The notes under the pieces are model-generated. The model searched no databases. It saw only the letters and a list, made by a program, of their open reading frames with translations, and had not been told where the DNA came from. A DNA stretch of 64,000 nt. Source: Geothrix sp. GTDB taxonomy: Bacteria; Acidobacteriota; Holophagae; Holophagales; Holophagaceae. A program made the translations under genes and the position numbers. Shown here in pieces: positions 24,618 to 33,217 of the stretch; the first letter of the stretch is position 1; every line of letters begins with the position of its first letter. The DNA is taken from the NCBI GenBank assembly GCA_030824075.1, contig JAVBYJ010000015.1, positions 1 to 64,000 on the forward strand, given 5' to 3'.

Positions 24618-25187
24618 ATGCGACACCCCTTCCGCGCCATCCTGGCCACCCTCGCCTTGGCATCCCTGCCGGCCCTGGCCCAGGACACCTACAAGATCGA
24701 TCCCGTCCACAGCGAGGTCAGCTTCAAGATCCGTCACCTGCTGGCCAAGACCAGCGGCCGGTTCACGAAGTTTGGCGGAACCATCAAGATGGACCCGGCG
24801 AACATCAGCAAGTCCAGCGTCGAAGTCACCATCGAGGCTGCCAGCATCAACACGGATAATGAAGGCCGCGACAAACATCTGAAGACCGCCGATTTCTTCG
24901 ATGTGGAGAAGTTCCCCACCATCACCTTCAAGAGCACCTCGGTGAAGGAAGTGGCCAAGGGCAAGCTGGAGGTCACGGGGGACTTCACGCTGCGCGGGGT
25001 GACCAAGCGCATCACCTTCCCCATCACCAATGCAGGCACCCAGCCGGGCATGAAACCTGGCACGGTGGTCGCAGGATTCATCGACGGTGCCGTCACCATC
25101 AACCGCAACGACTTCGGCATCAAGTACGGCCCCGGCGTCCTGGGTGACGACGTGACCATCAGCCTGAACATCGAAGCCGGCAAATAA
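24618..25187 (+). CDS. YceI-family periplasmic lipid/isoprenoid-binding protein
   Basis: The 189-residue protein has a signal peptide ending ALASLPALAQ and then a lipocalin-like YceI barrel. Marks are YKIDPVHSEVSFKIRH, the GRFTKFGGTIKMD stretch, FFDVEKFPTITFKS, and GDFTLRGVTKRITFP. YceI proteins bind amphiphiles or polyisoprenoid quinones in the periplasm and are induced by acid or stress. AAGGAGG lies at a standard distance before the ATG. The CDGSH gene follows ten bases later, and both lie under the MarR promoter. Confidence 0.92.
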   Translation: MRHPFRAILATLALASLPALAQDTYKIDPVHSEVSFKIRHLLAKTSGRFTKFGGTIKMDPANISKSSVEVTIEAASINTDNEGRDKHLKTADFFDVEKFPTITFKSTSVKEVAKGKLEVTGDFTLRGVTKRITFPITNAGTQPGMKPGTVVAGFIDGAVTINRNDFGIKYGPGVLGDDVTISLNIEAGK

Positions 25188-25197
25188 GGAACTCGCC

Positions 25198-25440
25198 ATG
25201 AGCGAAGGATTCCCGAAAGTTGCGGCGAAGGCCCCGGCGGTGCTGGATCTGGAGCCAGGAACCTACTGGTGGTGCACCTGTGGTCTGAGCGCCAAGCAGC
25301 CCTTTTGCGATGGCGCCCACAAGGCCTGCGACCTCCGTCCCATGAAGGTGGAGTTCCAGGAGGCCGGCAAGAAGGCGCTCTGCCAGTGCAAGCACACCAA
25401 GACGGCCCCTTTCTGTGACGGGAGCCACTGCGCACTCTGA
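25198..25440 (+). CDS. CDGSH iron-sulfur protein with two clusters
   Basis: The 80-residue protein carries two CDGSH motifs, CTCGLSAKQPFCDGAH and CQCKHTKTAPFCDGSH, each with three Cys and one His for a labile [2Fe-2S] cluster. Tandem CDGSH of this length is the bacterial MiniNEET/Miner2-like type, thought to shuttle electrons or clusters and to sense redox. Position after yceI and before nuoE implies a link with quinone or redox stress. A strong hairpin follows. Confidence 0.9.
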   Translation: MSEGFPKVAAKAPAVLDLEPGTYWWCTCGLSAKQPFCDGAHKACDLRPMKVEFQEAGKKALCQCKHTKTAPFCDGSHCAL

Positions 25441-25457
25441 GAAGACTCGGTCGTGAT

Positions 25458-25489
25458 GGGGGGCACAGGGGTTTACCCCGGTGCCCCCC
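25458..25489 (+). terminator. Hairpin terminator after the CDGSH gene
   Basis: GGGGGGCAC-A-GGGG pairs with CCCC-G-GTGCCCCCC around a TTTA loop, giving a 13-pair stem with one mismatch. The 3' side reads ATCTGTTT, a weak U tract. It probably ends the yceI-CDGSH transcript, so nuoE would need its own promoter or read-through. Confidence 0.65.
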
Positions 25490-25530
25490 ATCTGTTTCGG
25501 GATAAACTGGCCCCTCATGCGAGCGCGCCC

Positions 25531-26106
25531 ATGAATCATCCCCAGCCCCCCGAGACCTCGAACGAACCTCTGGCCCCGGGTCAGAGGCTTCCGGAATCTG
25601 AGCGCAAGGAATTCAGTCCGGAGGCCATCGCCGAGATCCAAGGGATCATGGCGAAGTTTCCCGACAAGCTCGCGGCCACCCTGCCGGCCCTGTACATCGC
25701 CCAGCGGGAGTTCGGCTTCGTGAGCCTCGCGGCCATGAAGGCCGTGGCCAAGGCCATCGGCATTCCCGAGGGACACGTGTTCGGCGTGGCCACGTTCTAC
25801 ACCATGTACCAGAAGGCACCGGTGGGTAAATTCCACTTCTCAGTCTGCACCAATATCAGCTGCGCCCTGCGTGGGGCCGCCCAGCTGCTGGAGAAGGTCT
25901 GCGAGAAGACGGGTGTGAAGCCGGGGCAGGGCCCCAGCCCCGATGGCATGTGGAGTGTGGAGGAAGTGGAGTGCCTGGCCGGCTGTGGCGTGGCGCCCTG
26001 CATCCAGGTGAATCAGGACGTCTACGACGAGCTGGTGGACGAGCAGAAGCTCATTGAAGTCATGGAAGCCTGCAAGCGTGGTGAATACCGCCCTTGGGCA
26101 CAGTGA
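25531..26106 (+). CDS. nuoE: NADH-quinone oxidoreductase subunit E
   Basis: The 191-residue protein is the thioredoxin-like [2Fe-2S] subunit of the NADH-oxidising arm. Cluster Cys occur in CTNISC (two) and ECLAGCGVAPC. The IMAKFPDKLAATLPALYIAQ and HVFGVATFYTMY segments are standard. ATG 25531 is the first plausible start, with a weak ribosome site (GAGCG). nuoF follows after 11 bases. The rest of complex I (nuoG-N) is not in the window. Confidence 0.95.
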   Translation: MNHPQPPETSNEPLAPGQRLPESERKEFSPEAIAEIQGIMAKFPDKLAATLPALYIAQREFGFVSLAAMKAVAKAIGIPEGHVFGVATFYTMYQKAPVGKFHFSVCTNISCALRGAAQLLEKVCEKTGVKPGQGPSPDGMWSVEEVECLAGCGVAPCIQVNQDVYDELVDEQKLIEVMEACKRGEYRPWAQ

Positions 26107-26117
26107 GGGGAAAGACC

Positions 26118-27488
26118 ATGGCCGCCATCCGCACCAAGCGCGATCCCCACACGTACACCTTCCCCGGCTTCGGCACGGACAAGTTCCCGAACCTGATGCT
26201 TCGCGGCGCGGGCGACCTGGACAACTGGCACCTCAAGGTCTACGAGCAGCAGCACGAAGGCTACGTGGCCATGAAGCAGGCCCTGAAGATGGAGCCCGTG
26301 GCGGTGACCGAAGAGGTCAAGGCCTCGGGCATCCGAGGGCGCGGCGGCGCGGGCTTTCCCGCGGGCCTCAAGTGGTCCTTCATGCCCAAGGACACGCCCG
26401 AGCGGAAGCTCACCCGCTACCTGGTCTGCAACGGGGACGAAGGTGAACCCGGTACCTTCAAGGACCGCGTCATCCTCGAGTACAACCCCCATCAGCTCAT
26501 CGAAGGCATGATCATCGGCGGCTGGGCCATGCAGTGCGCCGTGGGCTACATCTACATCCGCGGCGAGTTCCTGTGGCTCATCGAGAAGCTCGAGGCCGCC
26601 ATCCAGGAAGCCCGCGAGGCCGGTTACCTCGGCAAGAACATCCTGGGCACGGGGTGGGACTACGATCTGCTGGTCTACCGTGGCGCCGGTGCCTATATCT
26701 GCGGCGAGGAGACAGCCCTGCTCAATTCGCTGGAAGGTCGCCGCGGCGAACCCCGCGTGAAGCCACCCTTCCCGGCGGCCAAGGGCGCCTTCGGCCAGCC
26801 CACCACTGTGAACAACGTGGAAACCCTGGCCGCCGTGCCCCCGATCATTCGCATGGGCGGCGCGGAGTACGCCAAGATCGGCACCCCCAAGAACACGGGT
26901 ACCCGGATCTTTGGCGTCAGTGGCCATGTCAAGCGGCCCGGCATCTATGAACTGCCCCTGGGCACGCCCATGAACTTCCTCGTCGAGGAACTGGCGGGCG
27001 GTTCCAGCACCGGCAAGAAGATCAAGGCGATCATCCCCGGCGGCGCCAGCGCGCCCATGTTCGATGAGAAGGACTTCGACTGCCCCCTGGACTTTGACAC
27101 CGTGAAAGCCCGGGGCTCCATGGCGGGTTCCGGCGGGCTCATCGTCATGGACGAAGACACCTGCATCGTGCAGGCCACCCTGCGTCTCATCAAGTTCTAC
27201 GCCCACGAAAGCTGCGGCCAGTGCACGCCCTGCCGCGAAGGCTGCAACTGGATGGAGATGATCCTCTACCGCATTGAGCATGGTGAGGGCCGCATGGAGG
27301 ACCTGGACCTGCTCGCCAGCCTCACCCCGCGCATCAGCATGCGAACGCTCTGCCCGCTGGGGGATGCCGCTTGCGGCCCCATGGACTCCGCGCTCCAGAA
27401 ATTCCGCCATGAGTTCGAGCATCACATCACCCACAAGACCTGCTACACCACAGGATCAAAGCTGCTGTCCACGGTGGGCGCGCACTGA
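26118..27488 (+). CDS. nuoF: NADH-quinone oxidoreductase subunit F
   Basis: The 456-residue flavoprotein binds NADH and FMN and starts electron flow. Motifs are GIRGRGGAGFPAGLKW (FMN and NADH), CGEETALLNSLEGRRG, and the N3 [4Fe-4S] ligand set in ESCGQCTPCREGCNW with a downstream Cys in LCPLGDAACG. GAGGGG lies upstream of the ATG at 26118. A 10-pair hairpin follows the stop, so nuoG is not expected downstream. Confidence 0.97.
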   Translation: MAAIRTKRDPHTYTFPGFGTDKFPNLMLRGAGDLDNWHLKVYEQQHEGYVAMKQALKMEPVAVTEEVKASGIRGRGGAGFPAGLKWSFMPKDTPERKLTRYLVCNGDEGEPGTFKDRVILEYNPHQLIEGMIIGGWAMQCAVGYIYIRGEFLWLIEKLEAAIQEAREAGYLGKNILGTGWDYDLLVYRGAGAYICGEETALLNSLEGRRGEPRVKPPFPAAKGAFGQPTTVNNVETLAAVPPIIRMGGAEYAKIGTPKNTGTRIFGVSGHVKRPGIYELPLGTPMNFLVEELAGGSSTGKKIKAIIPGGASAPMFDEKDFDCPLDFDTVKARGSMAGSGGLIVMDEDTCIVQATLRLIKFYAHESCGQCTPCREGCNWMEMILYRIEHGEGRMEDLDLLASLTPRISMRTLCPLGDAACGPMDSALQKFRHEFEHHITHKTCYTTGSKLLSTVGAH

Positions 27489-27514
27489 GTTTTCCGCTTT
27501 TCGCGCACTCCAGA

Positions 27515-27537
27515 AACGGGCGCCCTTGGCGCCCGTT
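27515..27537 (+). terminator. Hairpin terminator after nuoF
   Basis: AACGGGCGCC and GGCGCCCGTT form a perfect 10-pair stem around a CTT loop, followed by CTT. It lies 26 bases after the nuoF stop and 24 before the phosphatase ATG. It separates complex I transcription from the phosphatase. Confidence 0.75.
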
Positions 27538-27560
27538 CTTGGAGCAGGAGGAAGGAACCC

Positions 27561-28916
27561 ATGCGAATGTGGCTGCCATTCTTGCTGACGATGTTCCTTC
27601 CCGCCCAGGACGCCTTCCTGGTGAAACCGTACCTGCAGCTGGGCGACGCGCCCCGACTCGCGGCGATGGAGCGGGTGGAGCTGATGTGGCACACGGCGGA
27701 CCAGGATGACGCCTGGACGGTGGAGGTTCGCGGGCCCAGGGGCTGGATCCTCCAACCCGGTCCCACCTTTCGCCGCTTGGCGGCCCCGCCGCTCCCGGTA
27801 CACCGCATCTATCGGACGATCCTGCGGAACCTTCGCCCGGGAGCGAGCGTCCCCTACCGGGTGAAGCTGAACGGATCGGCCGTATTCGAAGCCGAGGCGC
27901 AGACGCGCAAGCCAGGGAACCATCGGATGATCGTGTTCGGGGATGCGGCGGATGGCTCTGCGCCGCAGGCGGCCATCGCGAAGGCCGTGGCGGCGGCGCG
28001 GCCGGACGCTGTCTTCATCACCGGGGATCTGGTCTACTCCCGGGGCCGGGCCGCGGAATACCGGGCGCGTTTTTTCCCGGTCTACAACAGCGAGGAGGTG
28101 CCGCTGCTGCGCCGCGTGCCCATCCTGGGGGTGCCGGGAAACCATGATCTGCCCTTCGGGAAATGGGCAGATGCCTCTGCTTACTTCGCCTACTGGTCCC
28201 TGCCGCTGAATGGACCGGCCCTGAAAGCCGGGGAAGCCAATGCCGCGCCCGTGACAACGGGTGTGCACGATGCGGTGGTGGCAGCTTCGGGTCCGGCCTT
28301 CCCACGCATGGCCAGCTACAGTTTCGACTACGGAAAGATCCATTGGACGGTGCTGGATTCCAATCTCTATACCGATTGGGAGAGCCCCGCCATGAAGGCC
28401 TGGCTGGAGGCCGATCTGAGAGCGGCCAAGGGAGCTGCTTGGCGCATCGTGGCCCTGCACCACCCACTGTTCCAGAGCGCGCGCAGCCACTTCGACGATC
28501 AGTGGATGCGCACCATCAGTCCGACGCTCGAAAAGTACGGCGTGGACCTGGTATTCGCGGGCCACGTCCACAACTACCAGCGCACAGCGCCCCTCCGTTT
28601 TAAACCCACCAAGGTCGGTCCCCGGGGCAAGGCGGTGGCAGGCGAATTCACCGTGGACGAGGCCTTCGATGGTAAGGCCATCACCCGCGCCAAGGGCATC
28701 ATCCACATCGTCACGGGCGCCGGTGGCGCCGAGCTCTACGACCCCTGGCAAACGGACGTCAAGGCCAGTTGGCAGCCCTGGACCCGCGCCTTCATCTCCG
28801 ACAAGCACTCCTTCACGGTGCTGGATGTGGAGACGAAGCAACTGAAGCTGCGGCAGCTCGACGCCGAAGGGCGGGAGCTGGATTCGATCACGCTGACGAA
28901 GGCATTGGGACGTTAG
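27561..28916 (+). CDS. Secreted purple-acid-phosphatase-like metallophosphoesterase
   Basis: A signal peptide (MRMWLPFLLTMFLPAQ) and an N-terminal fibronectin-like domain to about residue 115 precede the catalytic domain. The latter has all five metallophosphoesterase blocks: GDAADGS, GDLVYSRG, GNHDLP, HHPLF and GHVHNYQR. The GDLVYSRG and GHVHNYQR forms are typical of purple acid phosphatases, in which a Tyr of the second block coordinates Fe(III). It would hydrolyse phosphomonoesters in the periplasm or outside. Length (451) is normal for the bacterial members. Confidence 0.9.
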   Translation: MRMWLPFLLTMFLPAQDAFLVKPYLQLGDAPRLAAMERVELMWHTADQDDAWTVEVRGPRGWILQPGPTFRRLAAPPLPVHRIYRTILRNLRPGASVPYRVKLNGSAVFEAEAQTRKPGNHRMIVFGDAADGSAPQAAIAKAVAAARPDAVFITGDLVYSRGRAAEYRARFFPVYNSEEVPLLRRVPILGVPGNHDLPFGKWADASAYFAYWSLPLNGPALKAGEANAAPVTTGVHDAVVAASGPAFPRMASYSFDYGKIHWTVLDSNLYTDWESPAMKAWLEADLRAAKGAAWRIVALHHPLFQSARSHFDDQWMRTISPTLEKYGVDLVFAGHVHNYQRTAPLRFKPTKVGPRGKAVAGEFTVDEAFDGKAITRAKGIIHIVTGAGGAELYDPWQTDVKASWQPWTRAFISDKHSFTVLDVETKQLKLRQLDAEGRELDSITLTKALGR

Positions 28917-28979
28917 GGGGCGATGTCAATCGAACCCGTCGCTTGCGTCCAGGTCGGGATTGAAGTGGGTTTAAGGTAA

Positions 28980-29333
28980 TTAGTAAGTTATTTCTATTTG
29001 TAGATTACTTATGGCAGAAATAACGTTTATAGATGCCAGTGAAAAAGGTGCATCTTTCGATAGCTGTAATTCAGCCTCGAGGTACTTCCTCGTGTTGATC
29101 AAGGTGGCCACTTTTCCTGCTTCCCTGTGGAATTCAGCGTGAATCTCGACCAATGACTGATAGGCGTTCAGGTGGCCATATTTGAGGTGCCCTTCGTTGC
29201 CAAGCCATTTTCCAAGATCGCAACAAATACTTGAAGAAATTGTTGTATTATCTAATTTTTTTTCATGGAGGATTGCCGAGCGCATCTTCAGCTTCCATCC
29301 GGAATGTCTGGCGATCGCATGTGCGAGGTCCAT
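28980..29333 (-). CDS. Stand-alone CZB zinc-binding domain protein
   Basis: The 117-residue protein is essentially a single chemoreceptor zinc-binding domain. The His-x2-Trp (H10...W13), the Cys of CDLGKWL at 38, and His65 and His69 in EIHAEFH match the three-His one-Cys zinc site of DgcZ and TlpD. In most organisms CZB is fused to a GGDEF or chemoreceptor; alone it could be a zinc or hypochlorite sensor acting on a separate partner. The coding sequence is far more AT-rich than its neighbours, with tracts of T/A at the 3' end, which suggests recent acquisition. The start ATG has a weak ribosome site. Confidence 0.75.
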   Translation of the reverse strand: MDLAHAIARHSGWKLKMRSAILHEKKLDNTTISSSICCDLGKWLGNEGHLKYGHLNAYQSLVEIHAEFHREAGKVATLINTRKYLEAELQLSKDAPFSLASINVISAISNLQIEITY

Positions 29334-29424
29334 CGGGGGATTCTCTGGGTACTATTTTAAAAGAGGACTTTAAATAAAGGCACCTTGCGTAATCTGAATC
29401 GGAATTAAATGAATGGTGCGACCC

Positions 29425-29922
29425 CTACCGCCCGAAGTTGATTGAATAGGTCAGCGGCTTGGGCAGTTGGGGGCTCTTCACGGTGGCGGTCATGGTCAGC
29501 GACTTGCCGTCGGGGCTCAGCTTGAAGATGTTGGTGCGCTCGCCGTCCTCGTTCTTGAAGGTCTGGATCAGCTGATCCTTGCTGACCTGGGCGGCCACCA
29601 TGAACTTGTCGCCGTCCTCGCGGGTCCAAGGGGCGGACTTGCCGTCGGCGGGCATATGGATGGGCTCGCGCTCGTCGAACTTCACAAGCACTTCCTTGCC
29701 AGTGGCCGAGATCATCACCTTCTTGTAGGCGGGGTTCACCTTGGTGAGACGGCCCCGGGCGATGGGGCGCTTGATGAAGTTCATGTCGGCGACCGTGGTG
29801 TTGATGGCGGCGGCGATGTCATCGGCCCTGGTCTGGGTCCAGGTCCCAGAGAGGGAGGGCTCCTGCGCCGCCAGGGATAGCACTGCGAGTACAGGGACAG
29901 CAAACAGCCGGGCCAGGCGCAT
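29425..29922 (-). CDS. Secreted protein of unknown function
   Basis: The 165-residue protein has a signal peptide (LARLFAVPVLAVLSLAAQ) and a hydrophilic beta-rich body: LSGTWTQTRADDIAAAINT, VMISATGKEVLVKF, IFKLSPDGKSLTMTATV and LTYSINF. The SGTW opening followed by LSPDGKSLTM is seen in many lipocalin-like stress proteins, but no family is certain. ATG 29922 with GGAGG four bases upstream sets the start. Upstream lies a 17-pair hairpin ending argF, so it has its own promoter, not identified. Confidence 0.7.
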   Translation of the reverse strand: MRLARLFAVPVLAVLSLAAQEPSLSGTWTQTRADDIAAAINTTVADMNFIKRPIARGRLTKVNPAYKKVMISATGKEVLVKFDEREPIHMPADGKSAPWTREDGDKFMVAAQVSKDQLIQTFKNEDGERTNIFKLSPDGKSLTMTATVKSPQLPKPLTYSINFGR

Positions 29923-29968
29923 GGGACCTCCGTTGGGATGGGTTGGTGGTCCCAACCATAGCACTTCA

Positions 29969-30006
29969 CAGGGAGAATGGGCCCCGAATGGGGCCCATTC
30001 TCCCTG
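29969..30006 (-). terminator. Strong hairpin terminator after argF
   Basis: A perfect 17-pair inverted repeat (29969-29985 with 29990-30006) closes a four-base loop. It lies 20 bases after the argF stop in its direction of transcription. No long U tract follows on the minus strand, so termination may be partly Rho-assisted. Confidence 0.75.
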
Positions 30007-30026
30007 TAGGAAAGCCAAGCCGAGGC

Positions 30027-31019
30027 CTAACCGATGGTCGCCACCATGACCGCCTTGATGGTGTGCATGCGATTTTCGGCTTCGTCGAACACGACCGAGT
30101 GGCGGCTGCGGAAGACCTCGTCGGTGACTTCGCGGATGTCGTAGCCGAGAGCCTTCTGCTCCTTGGCCAGCTTGGTCTCGAAGTCGTGGAAGGCGGGCAG
30201 GCAGTGGAGGAACTTCAGGTCGGGGTTGCCGGTCTTCTGGATCATCTCCATGGTGACCTTGAAGGGGGTGAGCAACTTCACGCGAGCCGGGATCTGATCC
30301 TCCTCGCCCATGCTGGCCCAGACATCGGTGTAGAGCACATCGGCGCCCTTCACGGCCTCGTCCACGTTGTCGGTCACCTCGATGGTCGCGCCGGTCAGCG
30401 TGGCGGCTTCGCGGGCGGCGGCCAGCACGGCCGGATCCGGCGCCAGCTCTTTGGGCCCCAGGGCCACCATGTGCATGCCGGTCTTGGCGGCGCCGTACAT
30501 CAGGGCGTAGCTCATGTTGTTGCGGATGTCGCCACAGAAGACCAGCTTCACCTTGTTCAAGGGCTTGGCCACATGCTCTTCGATGGTGAGGAAATCGGCG
30601 AGGATCTGCGTGGGGTGGTCGGTGTCCGTGAGGCCGTTCCAGACTGGCACGCCACTGTGCTTGGCCAGGGCCTCCACGACCTCCTGCTTGTAGCCGCGGT
30701 ACTCGATGCCGTCATAGAAGCGGCCCAGCACCTTGGCGCTGTCCTCGATGGATTCCTTCTTGCCCACCTGAGAGCTGGCGGAATCCAGGAAGGTCACGTG
30801 GGCGCCCTCCTCCAGCGCACCCACCTCGAAGGCGCAGCGCGTACGCGTGCTGGCCTTTTCGAAGAGCAGCACGATGTTCTTGCCCTTCAACAGGTAGTTG
30901 AAAATGCCCATGCGCCTCTTGGCTTTCAGATCCCGCGACAGGTCCAGGAGGTAGCGCACCTCCTCCGGGGAGAAATCCATCAACGTGAGAAAACTGCGAC
31001 CCTTGAGATTGACGGCCAT
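30027..31019 (-). CDS. argF: Ornithine carbamoyltransferase
   Basis: The 330-residue enzyme makes citrulline from ornithine and carbamoyl phosphate. The carbamoyl-phosphate site STRTR, the HPTQ box, the DVWASMGEE loop (which differs from the aspartate transcarbamylase form) and the catalytic HCLPAF are present. ATG 31019 has GGAG six bases upstream and is preferred to a TTG 12 bases earlier. It stands apart from other arg genes in the window. The other arginine genes must lie elsewhere. Confidence 0.95.
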   Translation of the reverse strand: MAVNLKGRSFLTLMDFSPEEVRYLLDLSRDLKAKRRMGIFNYLLKGKNIVLLFEKASTRTRCAFEVGALEEGAHVTFLDSASSQVGKKESIEDSAKVLGRFYDGIEYRGYKQEVVEALAKHSGVPVWNGLTDTDHPTQILADFLTIEEHVAKPLNKVKLVFCGDIRNNMSYALMYGAAKTGMHMVALGPKELAPDPAVLAAAREAATLTGATIEVTDNVDEAVKGADVLYTDVWASMGEEDQIPARVKLLTPFKVTMEMIQKTGNPDLKFLHCLPAFHDFETKLAKEQKALGYDIREVTDEVFRSRHSVVFDEAENRMHTIKAVMVATIG

Positions 31020-31122
31020 GGGGGACTCCAATGCAAACCAGCGCCCCAGAGTAGCGCTGTGCCTTCAGCCCAGCGCTTCGAAAAGGCTCGGCCGGGCTGG
31101 GGTTTGACAGAATGTCAGGGGC

Positions 31123-31431
31123 CTACTGGAACTCCACCAGCAGCTGCCCCTTGGTCACGGTATCGCCGGGGGCCACGTGGAGGGCCTGGATGGTCCCGGC
31201 GTCGTGGGCGGCGATGTGGTTCTGCATCTTCATGGCTTCGAGCACGAGAAGCCCCTGACCGCAGCGCACCTGGTCTCCGGGCTTCACCAGGAGGTCGAGG
31301 ATGAGGCCCGGGATGACGGCCGTCAGCCGTTTGGGATCCTTCGGCACGAACGGTTTGCGGTGGGCGTATTTCCGGGTGAGGGTCGTTTCGTAGACCGTGT
31401 CGTTCAGGGTGAGGGTGTGGCGGGTCGTCAT
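31123..31431 (-). CDS. Biotin carboxyl carrier subunit of an acyl-CoA carboxylase or decarboxylase
   Basis: The 102-residue protein ends with a biotinyl domain, VIPGLILDLLVKPGDQV followed by LEAMKMQNHI, in which the Lys of EAMKM is biotinylated. The N-terminal 35 residues are a Lys/Arg-rich tail. It lies about 45 bases downstream of the carboxyltransferase gene on the same strand. No biotin carboxylase gene is present beside it. The pair may therefore serve a decarboxylase or transcarboxylase, or use a biotin carboxylase encoded elsewhere. Confidence 0.92.
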   Translation of the reverse strand: MTTRHTLTLNDTVYETTLTRKYAHRKPFVPKDPKRLTAVIPGLILDLLVKPGDQVRCGQGLLVLEAMKMQNHIAAHDAGTIQALHVAPGDTVTKGQLLVEFQ

Positions 31432-31476
31432 GGGGCCTCGCGCGTCGGTTTGGGGCAGCGGGTCGGTGGTGTCGCT

Positions 31477-33018
31477 TCAGAAAGGCGGCACGCCATGCTT
31501 CCGGGCGGGTCGCTGCTCACTCTTGTCCTCGGAGATCTCCAGGGCGTGCAACAGGAAGTCGCGGGTCTGGTGGGGGGCGATGACGGCGTCCACGTGCCCG
31601 TTGGCGGCTGCCACATAGGGGCTGGCGAACTTCTCGGTGTATTCCTTAACCTTCTCCCGGCGGAAGGCCTCGGGATCAGCGGCGGCGGCGATCTCGCCCT
31701 TGAAGATGATGTTGGCCGCACCTTCGGGGCCCATGACGGCGATCTCGGCGCAGGGCCAGGCGAAGACGAAGTCGGCGCCGAGGTGCCGCGAGCACATGGC
31801 GATGTAGCCGCCGCCGTAGGCCTTCCGGAGGATGACCGTGATCTTTGGGACAGAGGCTTCGCTGTAGGCGTAGAGCAGCTTGGCGCCATGGCGGATGACA
31901 CCCGCGTGTTCCTGGTCCACGCCGGGCAGGTAGCCGGGCAGATCCACGAAGGTCACCAGGGGGATGTTGAAGGCGTCGCAGAACCGGATGAAGCGGGCCG
32001 CCTTGTCGGAGCTGTCCACGTCCAGCACGCCCGCCAGGACCATGGGCTGGTTGGCCACCATGCCGACGGTGCGGCCATTCATGCGGGCGAAGCCCACGAC
32101 GATGTTGGCGGCCCACAGGGCCTGGACTTCCATGAAATCGGAGCCATCGCAGACGGCCCGCAGCACGTCCCGCACATCGTAGGGCCTGTTGGACTCCGCG
32201 GGGATGATCCGCTCGAGGCCGAGCTGCGTTCGGGGGGGGATGGGGCTGAAGGCATCGGCCTTCTTCCGGTTGTTCCAGGGGATGTAGGTCACCAGGCGCT
32301 TCACCTGCTCAAAGCATTCCGCCTCGCTCTGGGCGTAGAAGTGGGCATTGCCCGACAGCTCGGCCTGGACCCTAGCTCCGCCGAGATCCTCCATGGAGAT
32401 CTCCTCGCCCAGCACGGTCTTGATGACCTCGGGTCCCGTGATGAACATCTTGGAGATCTTGTCCACGACGAAGACAAAGTCCGTGAGGGCTGGCGAGTAG
32501 ACAGCGCCGCCGGCACAGGGGCCCAGGATGATGGAGATCTGCGGGATGACACCGGAGGCCAGGGTGTTGCGGTAGAAGATCTCGCCGTAGCCCGCCAGGG
32601 AGTTCACGCCCTCCTGGATGCGCGCGCCGCCGGAATCGTTGATGCCGATGAGGGGGATGCCCAGCTTGATGGCGTGGTCCATGATCTTGGTGATCTTCCG
32701 GGCGTGGGCCAGGCCCAGGGAGCCGCCCGCCACGGTGAAGTCCTGCGCGAAGATGGCCACGGGATGGCCGAGGATGGTGCCCGTGCCGGTGATGACGCCG
32801 TCCCCCGGCAGCTGCTTCTTCTCCATGCCGAAGTCAGAGCACTTGTGCTCCACGAAGAGGTCGTACTCGTGGAAGGACTCCAGGTCGAGGATGGCCGTGA
32901 TGCGTTCCCGGGCCAGGAGCTTCCCCTGGGCCGCCTGCTTCCGGGCCGCCTCCGGGTGCGGTTCCGTGGCCTCGGCGTGCTTGACGGCGTGATCCTTCAT
33001 CTTCTTGGGCAGGGACAT
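31477..33018 (-). CDS. Carboxyltransferase (PccB/MmdA-like) subunit
   Basis: The 513-residue protein has the two crotonase-like halves of propionyl-CoA carboxylase beta and methylmalonyl-CoA decarboxylase alpha. Typical boxes are LLARERI, DGVITGTGTI, GINDSGGARIQEGVNSLAGYG, ILGPCAGGAVYSPALTDF, LVTFVDLPGYLPGVDQEH and ILRKAYGGGYIAMCS. It would transfer a carboxyl group between biotin and propionyl-CoA/methylmalonyl-CoA. Without an adjacent biotin carboxylase it could act in energy-linked methylmalonyl-CoA decarboxylation or in propionate carboxylation. The biotin carrier gene follows. Confidence 0.9.
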   Translation of the reverse strand: MSLPKKMKDHAVKHAEATEPHPEAARKQAAQGKLLARERITAILDLESFHEYDLFVEHKCSDFGMEKKQLPGDGVITGTGTILGHPVAIFAQDFTVAGGSLGLAHARKITKIMDHAIKLGIPLIGINDSGGARIQEGVNSLAGYGEIFYRNTLASGVIPQISIILGPCAGGAVYSPALTDFVFVVDKISKMFITGPEVIKTVLGEEISMEDLGGARVQAELSGNAHFYAQSEAECFEQVKRLVTYIPWNNRKKADAFSPIPPRTQLGLERIIPAESNRPYDVRDVLRAVCDGSDFMEVQALWAANIVVGFARMNGRTVGMVANQPMVLAGVLDVDSSDKAARFIRFCDAFNIPLVTFVDLPGYLPGVDQEHAGVIRHGAKLLYAYSEASVPKITVILRKAYGGGYIAMCSRHLGADFVFAWPCAEIAVMGPEGAANIIFKGEIAAAADPEAFRREKVKEYTEKFASPYVAAANGHVDAVIAPHQTRDFLLHALEISEDKSEQRPARKHGVPPF

Positions 33019-33217
33019 CAGGGATCCTCGACTGGTGCATCATTAAAGATGACTCATACATCCTGAATAGACTATGCCAGGGGGGTTTTGCGGCATGGAT
33101 CACGGATCGGGCGGGCCTGGTCGTGCATTCACTGACCCACGGGTCCCGTGTTCGCCGTATAGTCAGGTCCACGAATCCCACCCCACCCCATGGGCCTGAT
33201 GGACAGAGGAGGCGCTG

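Noticed and set aside
31177..33066. 629-codon plus-strand frame opposite the carboxyltransferase
   Set aside because: Shadow of a clear carboxyltransferase gene; no domain, no ribosome site and biased His/Gly/Asp composition.
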